A stretch of 64,000 nucleotides of DNA from NCBI GenBank assembly GCA_963691815.1, contig OY829653.1:28287653-28351652 (forward strand), read 5' to 3'. Shown here in pieces: positions 1 to 14,164 of this stretch. A program made the position numbers and the translations under genes. The notes under the pieces are model-generated. The model ran no database searches. It was not told the origin of the DNA and was given only the letters and a program-made list of their open reading frames with translations. The DNA is from Echiichthys vipera. Lineage: Eukaryota; Chordata; Actinopteri; Perciformes; Trachinidae. Each line of letters starts with the position of its first letter. Position 1 is the first letter of the stretch.

Positions 1-100
1 TTCTACCGGGCCTTAAATAGGTTTCATTATGCTGTGAAAACGGCCTGTTTAACGTGGGGGTCAATAAGAAATTGCTCTATTATGAAACCTGCCTCTAGTG
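1..100 (-). repeat. Interspersed repeat, end fragment (same family as 61.1-61.7 kb)
   Basis: The first hundred bases match, in reverse complement, the stretch near 61160-61270. Shared words include GGCCTTAAATAGGTTT, ATGCTGTGAAAAC and GGGGGTCAAT. In the 61-kb copy this stretch leads into a larger repeat that ends in the phrase TTTTACAGTCTATG. The window edge cuts the copy here, so its full length is unknown. I recognise it as a dispersed teleost repeat but cannot assign a class. Confidence 0.6.
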
Positions 101-135
101 GACACTCAGAGAACTGCAATTTTTGTGTGGTGGGG

Positions 136-3100
136 CTTGACTTGGTTTGACCCAACCATCGACCATGTTTGATGCTTGTTGTACTATATCACCTGTCTGG
201 AACACTTGCTCTGAACATGGAATATAAATGCCTATATTTTACGTTGCCGTCAGTTGAAAGCCCTGTAAGTCACACACAGAGGTAAAAGGATGTGAAAATA
301 CCTTTTTTTTCTGGTGATCAGACGGATGCACGAGGCTCTCACACGCACTAACATGCATGTGTGGCCTGACTGTCTATCAAAACTTGAGTGACTTCATTCT
401 CTGCTCAGGATGTCACTCCACTTTATCTATATAAATGCTCTAAATGTCAAGTACAGCCCCACTAAATCATGATTCTGTAATTGTTCTTTGATGAAAACAT
501 TACGTTTGCACATTGTCTGACTGAGGAAACATGAAATCTCATAATCCATATGCTTTCACATGGTTTTGGTTTTCTCCACATGAATCTCATACCCCAAGCT
601 GCATGAAACCCTCATACCTCTCCTTGTTCCACTGTAAAAAAAAAAAAAAACATGCCTTCAAGGTAAAACAGTCCCTCTTACGGTCTCGCCTGCTCTTTGA
701 TGTTGCTATTTCATGTTGAGTGAATAGGGGTGCTCCCACAGTGTGATGATATTGAGTTCTGACTATTCAAACCCTTCCGTCTGATGTCAGGTGACACAGG
801 CCTTTCACACTTACTGTTTGGGTCAGCAAAACACCTGGTTTATAGCCCGGGAATCTGACGAATTACAGGGCTTCATTTTCATTTTCTCTGGCAAGTACCT
901 ATACATTTGCCAGGCTACCTATATAAGACCTTAATATACAGTATATCACACATAAACACACAGAAACATAGACATATCAAGAAAAAGAAAGTCTTAGCAC
1001 ATTTTATACACATTTGATGGTGGTGATCACAAAAACAAACACTTTGTATAATTTATTATTCATACACCTAATGACCCGCTTTGTTTTTATGGGAGCACTT
1101 AATTTTAAATGAGGAACCCTCTAGGCAGTGAGAAAGTGCACCAGCAGCTACAGTGCAGATGAAACATCCAGAGAGTGTTACACACATGTGACAGGGCCTG
1201 CATCCAAATAAAATAATGATGTGCTGGGCTAAGCAGAGGCAATGGAAAACAGCTTGTTCTGGTTAGATGCTGACCGGTGTGTGTCCCCCATTGAAGCAAG
1301 AGCCATGAAGAGTCGACAGCAGTCACACCACTCAATAAAATATCCACTGTCTCTGCCCTCCAAAGTGATAATGAAGCTCAGAGGGGCAGCAGTTGGAGAG
1401 TTTACGATAGAAAACATGGACATTATTTTGTGATCTAAAACTTATCTTTGTGGCACCTTTTATCAACAAATCAGTTAAAGTAAATGGGAAACACTTTATT
1501 CTAAAATTTAAAAAATAAAAAGTATAATTATAAAAACCAACAACCAAATCAATAAATCAACAATTTATTAACTATTTTAAACATCTCACACGTGACTTCA
1601 GTCAAAGCAGAACCACATTTTCACCATATGGGTCACATATTGTGTGACTCAAGATTTGAAACTAAAGAAAACGCTGTTTTGATCCCAAATGTAGATCTTG
1701 CTTCTCAATCAACCAATGGGAGTGTTTTGAAGACATTTTAAAGCCATAAACCATATAGTTTAACCATTAAATGCTTTTGTTCTTCCAAGTACTATGTGTG
1801 ATTTGGTAAAATCCCCAGATCAGTACAGATGAAGTCCAATCCAGAAATATCTTTAGTAAATCTAGTGAAGCGCTGCGTTTCGTAGCTATCATTACATATG
1901 ATCTTACTAAGGTCTTACATCACTACAAATGGCCCACACGGCTTCAGTTCTCCTTGGCATAGCTTGAAGTCTCTCGAGCTCTCTGGAGAGTGTCATGTTT
2001 AGACTGAAATCAAATTAATTTGAAAGAGACCAGAGGGTGCCAACGAGATGACTCCAGCTACAGAATGCAGTGTTGACCTGCAAAAAATCAAACCTGTTTC
2101 GTGACAAAACGTTGCGTTTGCCAAATACATGCAGCCTCAGATTCCTGGTAGATTACTTTGTTATGTGAATGCTGTATTTATACTCTTTACGTGAAGATCA
2201 TTGGGATGAAAGATAAAATAATGCCATGGTAACTGTTCAGACTTGTAAAAAATCCTGTCGCAGAGTTGGAAAAATAGATAAACCGCTGTGTGGTGTTTTG
2301 GCGTCTTTTACTCAAAAATGGACTTAATGGAATTTCCTTTTCTCTACGGTAAGTACCTGAAGCAACACATCTGAATGCCCTCTAACACATCATTGGTGAT
2401 GCCTCCTGCCCTGTGAAAGGAAGGCATTGTTATCCTGAGATAGAAATTCAGTTTCATCTTATGATAGAGCCAAGTAGGTGTTTTCCTCTTGCCACTTCGA
2501 TCCATAGTCAAGATCAACACAGCCTGCTTAACATATCATAGTGTACTATACCTGTATAGTTGGGTGGGGCAATAATCACTTCTATTCCAATATAGGTAAT
2601 TTCTTATCTCCATAATATATCATGATATAGCATGTTTTCTGGTAATCTCTATCAACAGATTCTGCATAGTTGTGTAGAATCTGTAGGTAATTGGACACTG
2701 TTAGGTTTTTGTTTGTAGTCTTCAACAATCACGTTGGAACAGCCTTTGGTTGCATACAGGTCTGTGAGGAGAGGAAACACATTAGCCTGAAATGCAATCA
2801 TGGAGCCCATCAGCTATCAACTGGTACAATATAGCTTCTGTCTAAGCTTTTCTGTAAAATATAGACATTTTTGTATCATTTGAGGATACATATCCTTATC
2901 ACAATAATGTTTCTATCCACCCTCTCTCCTCATTCCAAATTCAAACATCCTCAGACTGACTACAACGTTGTGCCTGTCTGTAATCCCCACCTGCCTGGTG
3001 AGTAATTGGACAATAAAGTTGTCACCTGTGTTGTATTTCTGGTTGTGTGGTCTAATGTAGAGATTGATAATAGACTCATGACACAAACAGGGTAATGCAT

Positions 3101-3941
3101 TCAGTTGGTGCAGCTCAAGTCTGTTGTGAGAACAGGCGGAAAGAAAGAGTGGAGTGTGAAGATTGAGGCTTCTTTTTGGCATATCAAAGCCGTCATCAAT
3201 TGTGTAATGTTATAGGGAGATTTTTGGCAATGAAACTTAAAATTAAAACACGCTGTTTAAACCTTTGATTGGGCGAGAGCTTCCTTAAGTGTGTAAGACA
3301 ATAACGGCTATAAATCATATGTAATGTAAGTCCAACAATGAGTGTTTTGTGTGTCAGTCAGTCTGAAAGAGAAAGGTTTACTCTACAACAGCAGCAACAG
3401 TGCAGATAATGCCATAGGGCTTGTACATCTTCCTGCATTTTTCCACAATTAGATGCCATTTAAGTTTCTTTTTTATGTAATTTAGTATTAGTCTTTAGTG
3501 TTTTAGTAGATACATAAAAGTATAATGTATATATGAAATTGCCAGTTATTTGGTACAGTCAGGTAACATGAATGCAGCTCGGTCCAACAGCACTGCACTA
3601 AATCCTACTTTTTGTTTACTTTTTAAAAAATACCCAACTGAAATAATCCTAACCTGGAGTGAGCTGAACGAGAACAAACACACATAAGAGCTCCTTTAAA
3701 TACCAGAGAGAAGCTGCGGTGAGTTAGCTTACCAGACACCTGTGCTTTTCTGGTGGTGAAGTGAGAAATACAGAATAGTTGCTGTTTAATTTAAGATGGC
3801 CCATATGATTCACAATGTCAACTCATGCACAAGTAACATGAAAGAAAACAACACCTCAAAAATGATGGATGCTGTAAAGGTGCGGCGGTGCAGACTAGGG
3901 ACGTTATATGTGTGTGTGTATGTGTGTTTGTGTGAAAATGG
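136..3941. other. Intergenic, no gene seen
   Basis: This is AT-rich non-coding DNA. Open frames are all under about 90 codons, with no recognisable domain and no coding bias. A 14-base A run lies near 637-650. I see no terminal repeats or tandem arrays apart from short homopolymers. Confidence 0.6.
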
Positions 3942-4177
<236 letters not shown>

Positions 4178-4347
4178 CGCAGGTCAGAATCCGACCTGCC
4201 CTCTGCAGCCCTCATTTTAACAAGCCTATGCATCCCACTTAGAGTTACATCCAATCAGCAATCAGGCTTCTCTCATGGGAGAAAAAAGGCCCTGCTCAGG
4301 GCAAACAAACACCGGTCGAGTGACTCACATGCAAATTAGGGGTGTTT

Positions 4348-4497
4348 CGGTCAGGGATACCGGCCTTATCCTGGGTATCCGACCCTAATGGAAGCGCACC
4401 TTATGTGCCCAGGGTGTACCCCTCCTCACACTGGGATGGGCTCCAGCACCACGCGACCCGTTAGGGACAAGAGGTTGAAGATTATTGATGGATGGAC
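4348..4497 (+). repeat. LINE/SINE-type 3' tail ending in a GATGGATGGA motif
   Basis: The block runs from a phrase near CAGGGATACCGG, through GGGATGGGCTCCAGCACC and GCGACCC, to GGTTGAAGATTATTGATGGA. This matches a very common teleost repeat tail (TGGGATAGGCTCCAGC...GCGACCC...GGTTGAAGA...TGGATGG). A second copy in the opposite orientation lies at 8541-8668. The parent element class (LINE 3' end or SINE with a LINE tail) cannot be settled from this fragment. Confidence 0.6.
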
Positions 4498-4770
4498 CTG
4501 TGCTTTTCCTTCAGTGATATGTCCAAATGTGTTTCATGAAAAGATCTACTGGAGAGCCAAAGGCAGCTCAGGTGATACATATGTGACCCCTTAGTCGTCA
4601 GCCCTAAAGCCTTTTCTCATATGAAACTAAAAAATAATGTTTACATAATGTTATAGCAGGTGCTCAGAAGTGCTTCTAATAAGTATATGTTTACCCTCAG
4701 TGGCATACATGACTGGAAAACATATTAGAAACACTTCTTTATGGATATACTTTTAATATTATCTTTGAGG

Positions 4771-5044
<274 letters not shown>

Positions 5045-8000
5045 ATGCTTGAGGAGCTGCATCAGGCAGTGTCTGTGAAAGCCAGCTGTATCTGGATAAT
5101 TACAGTCTTCTCACCTCTCCATACACACGCCAAATGTTCCTCCATTGATCACTACGTCCTCCGTTCACCTGATTAAAAAGCTTCCACACATACTCTGCTA
5201 TTAACCATCTACATTAATAAAAAAACAGTCCCATTTGTACAGCGAAAGTGACCGCTAAATTGTACTGTTACCAACATAACTGTTACAGCTCAGTTGAGCG
5301 GGAAACAAATGCTGATTGGTTGAGCTGGGGTTGATTTTCTGTAGCATTTTGTGCATGGGCAATTAAATTCTGACTCATCTTAAGTAATAACAGGATACTG
5401 TCATCCTGAGTTATATTCAGTTTTCATTTACATGAAGCATAAATGTTGATGAGAAAGTTTGTCCGGCTGGTTTGTCACGCTTGGTTTTGGCTCGACTTGG
5501 TCACAAACTTTTTCATTTTACAGCTAAACAGTACACAAAAATATTTCTCTGAAGACACTTTATGTGAGAAAAAGGCAATACAGTGACAGAATATTTGATC
5601 TGCTGCCTAGTTTAATTCTGTAGTTTGATCAGAGTAAATGAGCAGTCATTGACACTGCGTCAGAGACTCTTCGGCTCATTTTAAGTCAGTCGCAGTGCAG
5701 TCTTTCATATGCCATTAGGAGCACTAAAGGAGCAGCAGCTAGATGCAGAGGTACATGATTTTTTTCACAGATAATTTATCTCATTTTGCTGTCAGGATAT
5801 AGTGAGAATTTTGCCAAATATGATAAAAAGTATTCATCTCTAAATATGCTAGAATAATGTTGAATATCCAACAAAAAACCCTGTTTTCCACTGTTGCATG
5901 CATTAAATTAATTAACTTATTTGACTAAGATGAAAATAAAAATTAAAAGAGAATATGAATTCATGGTCACTTCAAATGCTGAGTAGTCGAGATACGGCAT
6001 AGTTGATTGTATTTGATTACGTTTAGATTAAGCACTAAGATTTTAAGTTAAATTATTTTTTCTTTTAGGTATTATTCTTAGATTGTTACTTCCAATCGAT
6101 TACTTCCCTATTACAATAACTTCAACCTCAATTTTTGTCAGTTTTTCAAGCCTTTATTATATAGGACAGACAAGAAATGGGGTGGGAGAGTGAGGGGAAG
6201 ACATGCAGCAAAGGGCTGCAGGCCAGAGTCGAACCTGCGACCACTACCTTGAGGACCCTCAGTCTCTTTACATGGGGCAAATGCTCTAATCACTGTGCCA
6301 CTGCAGCCCTGCCTCAATTTTTTAAGTAGACTCAACTTATTTACAGTGGTCACTGAGTTTGTCTGCTGTCTGATTTTAAGTGCAAAGGCACGTGTTTAAT
6401 AAAAGTGTTGTGTAATAAAATATGTGCATGCATGCAGATCCCTAATGTGTGTATTGTAATATGTAAACAGGGAGGATTAGGAAGGTGGTTAGTCCCCAGG
6501 TGTTGTTATTTTTATGAAAAAAAAATTATAGGATAATAAATCACTCCTATCCTTATTTAATCATCAGTTAATGAAAGATTTTAAAGATCACTACTCTGCT
6601 GATGTGCATCATTAAGCACAATGCACAAGGAAATAGATGGCTGTATACGCAAATCAGAAAGCCAAATCTAAGAGCCTATGGGCATATAGTGATCATTCTC
6701 ACATGTCCTGTTTGCACACAATCTGTCACAGCCGATGCCAAGACCTCGCTCATAATGCTGTGGTTAAAATAAAACATGAAACCACGCATTTCTTAAACAT
6801 CACAGCAATGTGGTGAAGATTTTACTCAAAGGAAAATCACTTAGTTGCCCCTCAGTTTGGCGTTGGATGGAGGGATATTCATGACGTAGTTGAACAGAGA
6901 GCCACAGGAGAGCTGCTGGTTCTGATGAACTGTGATGTTTTGTTGATAGGATGCTGAAACACAAGTCATCACTCCTTCCCAGAACATATGTCAGGTCATT
7001 GATAGGAACTTAATTTAAACACAAATTTGCACAAAACTTTTAAATGTTGCAAGAATTGTGTATTGTTCACATGATGGATATATTTTGCAACCCTGGCAGT
7101 TTCAATGCTCTGATCTGCCCTGTTGAACTGCAGGATCATCTCAGAGTCTGCACGCAGCCGACATTTCATTAAACATCACCTCAGGGCTCATGGACTGTTG
7201 CCCAAGCTCTAAGAGTAGCATTTGGAATTGAGATTGATTTGCTTGCCTGTCCCCAAAGGCAGCTCCACTGCAGGTGTGAGAGGAGTCTGACACTGACATT
7301 TTTGTTATGGCATGTATAAAACAATAGCCCAAAGTGATGTGACTGGCGGATTTGACATTCATGTAATGTCCAACAATAACAGAAAAATGGTACCAATGGT
7401 AACAATATAAAACTACTATAATATTTTGTGATTTATACTGGTAATTATTTTGAATAAATTAAATGTTTAAATCTGATTTAGTAACGTCATAAATCATAAA
7501 TCATTGATCATGGTCGCTAAGATGTTATGGACAAGAGTCTCCTGATACAAAGCAGTGCTCATGTACAGGTTGGATTTAACAGTGTCCATTAAAAATGCGT
7601 GGAGTGAGTCGCTGGTGTGACGTCATATGGAGGCATCGAGGTAAACTGTTCTGTTGACGCATATTAAATAATAGATCAAGGCGCTGTTGCTAACGCTACA
7701 AGAGTATAAGTTCCTGTGTTTTTGTATGTAGGAAGATATCACAAAGCCCATAACAGTGCTAATGCTAAAAAGGTGATGGTAAGCAGTTGTTATGTTTACT
7801 ATGTTCATTAAAGTGTTGGTGCTTCTTGACGACATTCAATGTAAAGCCAGACTGTTGAACAGTATGGCCCCATTCAGCTTCTGAGCTGAACAGTACCAGC
7901 CCCACACTTAGTGACAGTATTATTAGTAGTAGAACATGTAGAACTAGTAGTATTAGTATTAGTAGCCTGCTAGGCATCCACAGTCAAGTCAGACATTCAT

Positions 8001-8170
8001 GGTCTGAGCTGAGCATGTTCACTGGTCGGCCCCGCTGTTTGTGTTATGGTGCGTGCTGGGTGATAACGATGTACTTTGCTACACTGAGACAAGAGCATGT
8101 GGATAAAACACTAATTTGTTACATTTTACTCATTTAGTGGCTGCTTGCTATAGGGTTCAGCTCTCACTCC
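5045..8170. other. Intergenic, no gene seen (one SINE inside)
   Basis: Non-coding AT-rich sequence apart from the SINE at 6138-6313. A degenerate AGT-trinucleotide stretch is visible at about 7917-7963. No open frame shows a domain or recognisable homology. Confidence 0.55.
6138..6313 (-). mobile_element. tRNA-derived SINE
   Basis: Read on the minus strand the block starts GGGCTGCAGTGGCACAGTG, with an A-box-like TGGCACAGTGATTAG, then a B-box-like GGTTCGACTCTGG about 50 bases on, as expected for a split RNA polymerase III promoter. The 3' part, with ATGTCTTCCCCTCACTCTC and a terminal TATAATAAAGGCTTGAAAAA, is a typical teleost SINE body and tail. It is not a functional tRNA gene: the cloverleaf is decayed and followed by SINE-specific sequence. 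Confidence 0.75.
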
Positions 8171-8344
<174 letters not shown>

Positions 8345-8540
8345 CTCCAGCCATTAAATTAAGTTTTATAGTATGGAACATTTGATTAAATATAACTATA
8401 CAAGTATTAATGTCTCCATTGTATTGGTTTGCCCTATAATGGACATAATATGCAAAAATGTATATTAAAATATATTTAAATATATGTATTTTATCAGATT
8501 GAATATTCAAACATTTTTACCACATCACACACTCAATCAC

Positions 8541-8720
8541 TCACACTCATCTTCAACCACTTGTCCGTATCGGGGTCGCAGGGGGCTGGAGCCGATCCCA
8601 GCTGACATTGGGCGTGAGGCGGGGATAGCCCTGGACAGGACGCCAATCTATCACAGGGCACATATATTGTTATATTGTTATCACACATATATATATATAT
8701 GGTATATTTATATATGGTCT
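8541..8720 (-). repeat. LINE/SINE-type 3' tail plus short (TA)n
   Basis: In reverse complement the block reads GCCCTGTGATAGATTGGCG, CCAATGTCAGCTGGGAT, GGCTCCAGCCCCCTGCGACC and AAGTGGTTGAAG. It belongs to the same repeat family as 4348-4497 but is inverted and keeps more of the 5' part. A short TA-rich run (8684-8720) follows on the plus strand. Confidence 0.65.
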
Positions 8721-11700
8721 ATTTATATAAAGTCCTTGTCACTTTTTTTTTGGCAGACATGAAAATAACAGCAAAGAGCTTAGACACTGGAAGGGCAAAG
8801 AGAGAAAAGCATGAAAAAGCATCACTGACAGGACATGTATTTGATTCTGCACTAGCAGAGTTCAAACTTTGCAGTTAAATCTGCATCAAATTCTATCAAG
8901 TCATCAATGATCAACAGCCCCGCTGATGAATCACTGCCTGCTTACTGAAGAAAACATTTCCCAACACATGCAAACATGCCAGCACACACACAGACACTCA
9001 CACTCACAGATGTTTAGTCAACAACTTCCCATTTTTGGCAGTCTGGTTTCCACTCTTCACAATGGGCTGCCAGTCCTCCTTTCATAGGGAGCCTCCTCTT
9101 TAGTTTTGACAGACTGTGTAATTATGTCAAAGATGCTTTCGGCCTGCTTCACAAGATGCGTCAAAAACACTCAGCAAAGGTACATATTAGTGTCACACAC
9201 CTTGCAACGTTCACACACATATATGCTCACACATTCACATAAACTTTACAGTAAACCTCAGCCTCGAGCCAGCCCAGAGCCAGCCCTGCTAGGCCTGCAT
9301 CCTGTCGTCCTCTCCCCACCGCAGGCAGGCTCAAACAGACTTGGAAATGTGCTGTTCCATGGAGCATTCCCCAAATTCTGCCTTTATGGGAATGTTTGAT
9401 GTACGAGTCCACAAGGAGCAATCTGTTAAGCCCACACCTAAATACAGAGACGCAACTGTTTCTCTTAGACCAAAATGTTAGTTTATCAGAGAGCATGTGT
9501 GTACAGTGTCTGTGAGTCTAGCACCTGCTCTTCTGTGTTTGTGTTTGTGTACATTGTAAGAAGAATATTCCATATTTCCAAGGACAGTGATGCATGCACA
9601 TAGCATGTTTAAGCAGCCATAAGCTAAACATACTAGGCCTTGGCAGTGGACGTTTCCTGCACAGTAAATGTAAGATGGACCTTGGGCAAGACTCCTTTCT
9701 CTGTAGTTAAAAATGGGTCCACAGCTGCGCTACAAAGGATCACAGGCTGTGCTGGGTTTAAGGTAGAATATACTTTTAGTTATGACCACATTTACCCTAA
9801 AACTTCCCTCTGTCTGAAATTATTGATTGGTTAATCATCAGTCCCTTTCCAGCGCTTGTAGGCTCTTCTGTGTTTACAAGAGAGAAACCACAATTTCATG
9901 TCACGATACCAAACTAATCACTTAACTCTGTGGTTTGGGACGATTTTAAGGTCTGGACCCAGGTGAACTCAAAGTGGTAGTACCATGCAATCTTGACCAA
10001 AGCCGCCTTAACATTGATAAATAATTTGTTTGAAAACATATAACAACAATATCAACATTTTGTGTTGTAAAATCAGAAAAGAACAACTGGCAGGTGGTGT
10101 TGATGGAGGGGTGCTTGAGCTTATCTAATAGGGATGTGAGGTACAGTATATCAGACATAAAAGGTTGGGAATCATTGTCCTAAGCAATGAGTGTACTTTT
10201 TATTTTCTTCATCCACATGGCAATGATAAAAAAAAAAAACGAGATGATGGTCAGCTGATCATATTTCATGAAAGCTCTTTAGAGCAACATCAGTCCCTAG
10301 TCTCTCGTCTTACTGCATTCTTGCGACACAGCATTGTGTTGTTTTGTTTTTTTTGGAAGGCCTTACCGTCCAAGTGGCTTTCCAGCAGCTGTCCTCACAC
10401 CCCTGCGTGCCTTAATATTAATTTGTCTCACAGGATTTGGCTCCTTCCCGCACAGCTCGTACACAGCACTGAGGCCAGTATAGTCAAACCCCTCAAGGTT
10501 TCGCAGATACCATGTGATGTCCAAGAGCCTGTTGATCATCAGCAAATGGCCGTGAGAGAACGACAAGTCTGAACATTCCCTACCTGGGACAGTGTTACAT
10601 AATGTTTGGTACATCCTGTCATTTCCTTTACCTGACAGACACTATTAGCTGTACTTGAAGGGATTGAGACTGGAAACCAGTGTGACTCCCAGAACTCTTG
10701 CCAGGTTCCTGGATGCTGTGTTATAGACAGAAAGACAGAAAAAAACATCACCCACCTGTTATTGTGGCACACCAGTTTTGGTTTTGGAGTTGTGAAAAGA
10801 AGGCAAAGCAATACATGAACTATTGCCCCAAAAATATGTGCAAACACAAATACTGGAATATGAGAAAGTGTTGCCTGCTAAGTGAAAATTGTGTTCACAT
10901 GGAAATTATTTGTAAGGGCTAAATCATTTAGCATGTTTTAGGGTAAATTCTGGTTACATGCACTCACAACAGTGGAACTCAAAAATTGCCATGATTACTA
11001 TATAATTATTCTGTTCTATACATGAGAAATTCAAAGTCAGGAGTCATCATAAATATTGCATACAAGTTTTTATGGCCTCATACTGTGACTATACCCTATC
11101 CAGTCTCTTACACTTCAAGTCAAACATCTGGGAAGTGTTTCTGCTGCTTCGGCATCTTGCTTTGCTTTGGGTTTCTGGAATGGTAGGAGAGCCGGGGTCT
11201 TGTTTATAACTCTTTTATTTGGTAAAGAAATGTTTGTGTGTTGGTGGGTTGGACGCTGCCAGATCTCATCAATACTCACAGCAAGGACATAAAAGAAACA
11301 CCAATGAGCCATGTGGATCATGATCTCACTCAACAAAGGCTTGCGTTTTGTAAGCATCTATTGTGATGTGAAATAGATGCTCACTGTGATTAGAGGATAG
11401 ATGATTATCATATCCGATACTGTAACAAAGACAAATCCTACTAAACTAGAATATTTATAACAAGAATGTGTTGTACAATCATCATCTCAAAGCAGTGAGC
11501 AGGGGTGAATCAGTCGCCATGGATGCCACACAGATGAATTCTGGGATCAAAGGGCAACAGCGCAGGCACCCATCTGGTTCCCATGTCTCTTCGACAGCCA
11601 ACAGACACGAGTTTGCCAGCGAGCATAACGGCTTTGAGCCATCTACTTCAAATGCTGCTCTGGACTTGGATGTTGTTATTTGTCACCACTAATTCTGTTT

Positions 11701-12649
11701 TGGCTTATACCACTTAGCATTTTTTCCACACCATATCAGCCAAATGGTAAGACCAACAAACAACGGACCTCATACTCACAGCATCACAGAGGAATCACTG
11801 AATGATTGTGCTGCGCCGATCATTTACATAATATCTGACAAAGTCTGACATGATTAAGATGCTCAGCAAGCCTGTACTCTGAAATATTATATTTATCAAC
11901 CGAGTAAATATTATTAAGTAATATCGCTCTTTGCTTCAGTCTCAGAACATTGTCAAGCATATGGATAGCGTGAGACCATCCTGTTCTCGTGAGCTCGATT
12001 GTATTTTACTCGCAGATCAGTCTGGTAACCTGCGGCAGAGAAAATTTGAAGAAGTTTTCAAAGCAACCGAACCAGTCAGCGTTGGTTTAGAGGCGGGTCG
12101 AAGTGTGATGCAACGAGAAGCGACTGTTCAACATGGCGGATGGCAGATGGATATGCTGAGCAAATGCGATTTATGCGAATCAATCCATCTGGCAGAGTCA
12201 GGTTACAGTAGCGTTGGAGTATATCTAATGCAAGTTATGTCTTACTAAAAGATGAAGCGTGTTAATTTATCCGTCATTTTAATTATTGATCAATACACAT
12301 ATGCTTTTTTAAAAGAAGCAAGTAGTCTCACACTTAGAAAAAAAAATTGGATGTGTAGAAACCAAAAATTTGACGCATCACAATGCATCGATGATCAAAT
12401 TGAATCGTGAAGTGCCTAGAGATTCCCACCACTAGTAAATAGCTGTTCGGTATCCAACCTGGTGACCAGATGATGATGACAAGGGAAAGTAAGGAAGTAA
12501 TTACAGCTTTGTTCATTATTACTATAACTTTATATAAAAACTGTTTCCAGGCAGCTTATTTTCTTTAACTAGACTCTTACTGGAGATGATGTGTTTGTGC
12601 ATAATAAAACAAATGATTGTTTTTTTATTGAGATTTTTCAAGGAAACTT
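8721..12649. other. Intergenic, no gene seen
   Basis: Non-coding. The open frames at 10165-10572 and 11931-12248 (135 and 105 codons) have no recognisable domain, no splice-supported neighbours and poor codon bias. A possible decayed hAT end is noted separately at 12376-12436. Confidence 0.5.
12376..12436 (-). repeat. Possible hAT-type terminus (solitary)
   Basis: On the minus strand the sequence starts TAGTGGTGGGAATCTCTAGG and runs into alternating CATCGATGCATTGTGATGCG. This looks like one end of a dispersed teleost hAT-like family whose ends resemble YAGGGGTGGGAATC. I could not find the partner terminus or a target duplication, so this is probably a broken copy. Confidence 0.3.
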
Positions 12650-12899
12650 GACTCTACACATATTGCTGTAACACTTACACACACACTGGGTATCTGTGAG
12701 CTTTGTTAAATGCCGCTATGGCAGAGGGAACAAAACTCTTGTCATAGCGTGCCCAGACCAGAGGTGGATTAGATCATGGTGAAGAAACAAGAGGAACAAT
12801 AGACAAGGATGGATTTATACTTTCTTAGAGCAACAGCAGAAGGTTGGGCAACAGAATATGCTCTGAGTTTGTGGATGGCAGAGCTTATTTGTTGTCAGT

Positions 12900-14164
12900 T
12901 GTAGGTGCAACCGGCATCCCAAAGATGATTGTTCATTTCTGGATCAATGTGAACTTTCAGTTTGATCATGAGAAGGCCTCAGTTTGATCAAACAAAGGAA
13001 AAGAGTAGGCCCAAAAGCCTGGTAGCCTTTGTCTGGAACTGTAACTTTGTTATAACCTGAATTTTAATTTCTGAGGTCTTCAGTCTGCTGGCTTTTGTGT
13101 GACTTAAATGTTCACACCATCTCTGCAGGGGTCCAAGCACCACACCTCTCCTCTTTGTTTCACACACAAACACATTTGCTGTTAGCTTTAGTTAGTTGAT
13201 TGTGTTTTTTTTTCGTTGCATTTATTAATTTGTTAATAAATGTTTGTGTTTACAATATATGTCTGTTTATTTAATATTACACAAAGATGAATGAGCCACC
13301 CTCTACTAAGAAAATAACTTTTAAATCCTTAAACTGAGTAAACTATTACCTTTATCGGTGTTCAACCCTTAATTAGTAGTTTAATATATTCAATGAGACT
13401 TTAATATTAGTTGTCACTCCGTCTATGACGGTGGTGCCCCGAGGGACTCTGGTTTGACTAGAGTAATTTTTATTATTACCTTTGATAATTATTGGTGATA
13501 ACTAATATTTACTTGATTAACGATAAGTTTATTGAGAATACTCAATCTCATAATCTGAACGTGAGTCAAGGCCCTACCTTTGATTGGTTCTCTGTGTGAA
13601 GTTTTTAATAAATTAAAGTTATTCATTTTTAGTAATTGTTCTTTATTAATTTTTTCAAATATGATATATTATTATTATTTTTTAATATTTCATAGTCACA
13701 CTTTTGATCCAATTAACCTAGAGTACCTACATTGGTGCCCCGTGTGAGGCTTAGTTATGTTGGCTGTTGGCAATAATTAATAATTGTGTGATATTAATAT
13801 TCGTCATATTTTTGGAAATTTTAAAATTTTTCGATTTTTCATCCAAAATTTTCCAAAAGTCGTTCCATTGAACTCCACTTGTCTTCCACATGAGTAGACA
13901 TCCAGCTGTACTTACCAACAAGTGTAAAGTGGTGTTATTGGATTAATTTTTCAAATTTAGCTAAGGCGATTTGAGATTATTGATAACCTCTGTAACCCTT
14001 ATAGTTACCCTTAAGATTTTGCTATTGTTGCTAGCTATTCAACTTTGGTTTAGCATTTGAATATCACATATTCAGTGCTATCTAATGAGTCTTGTCATAA
14101 GTTGTTTTTCGAATATTTAATTTGATAGTCACACTTTTGATCCAATTAACCTAGAGTACCTACA
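12900..14164 (+). mobile_element. Internally deleted LTR retroelement with 4-bp target duplication
   Basis: The element starts TGTAGGTGCAA and ends GTACCTACA, with inverted TG...CA termini, and is flanked by CAGT on both sides (12896-12899 and 14165-14168). The 5' LTR spans 12900-13731. It is followed two bases later by a primer-binding-site-like TGGTGCCCCGTGTGAGG. About 360 bp of leader-like AT-rich sequence follows, and only the last 55 bp or so of a 3' LTR remain (about 14110-14164), repeating the 5' LTR end. No gag or pol frame survives. Compared with the solo LTR at 33153-34439, this LTR lacks about 400 bp, including the TATA-box part of U3. The 4-bp duplication fits Ty3/gypsy- or ERV-type elements, but no coding domain is left to decide. 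Confidence 0.85.
13733..13749 (+). other. Primer-binding site of the LTR element
   Basis: TGGTGCCCCGTGTGAGG sits one base after the LTR end. Its first bases, TGG, are complementary to the universal tRNA CCA end, as expected for a minus-strand primer-binding site. I did not assign the tRNA species. Confidence 0.7.

Noticed and set aside
6138..6313. Possible tRNA gene (A and B boxes)
   Set aside because: The boxes belong to a SINE with a decayed cloverleaf and a SINE body; not a functional tRNA.
11931..12248. 105-codon plus-strand frame
   Set aside because: No recognisable homology, and it lies near a decayed hAT-like end, so it is probably repeat-derived or chance.
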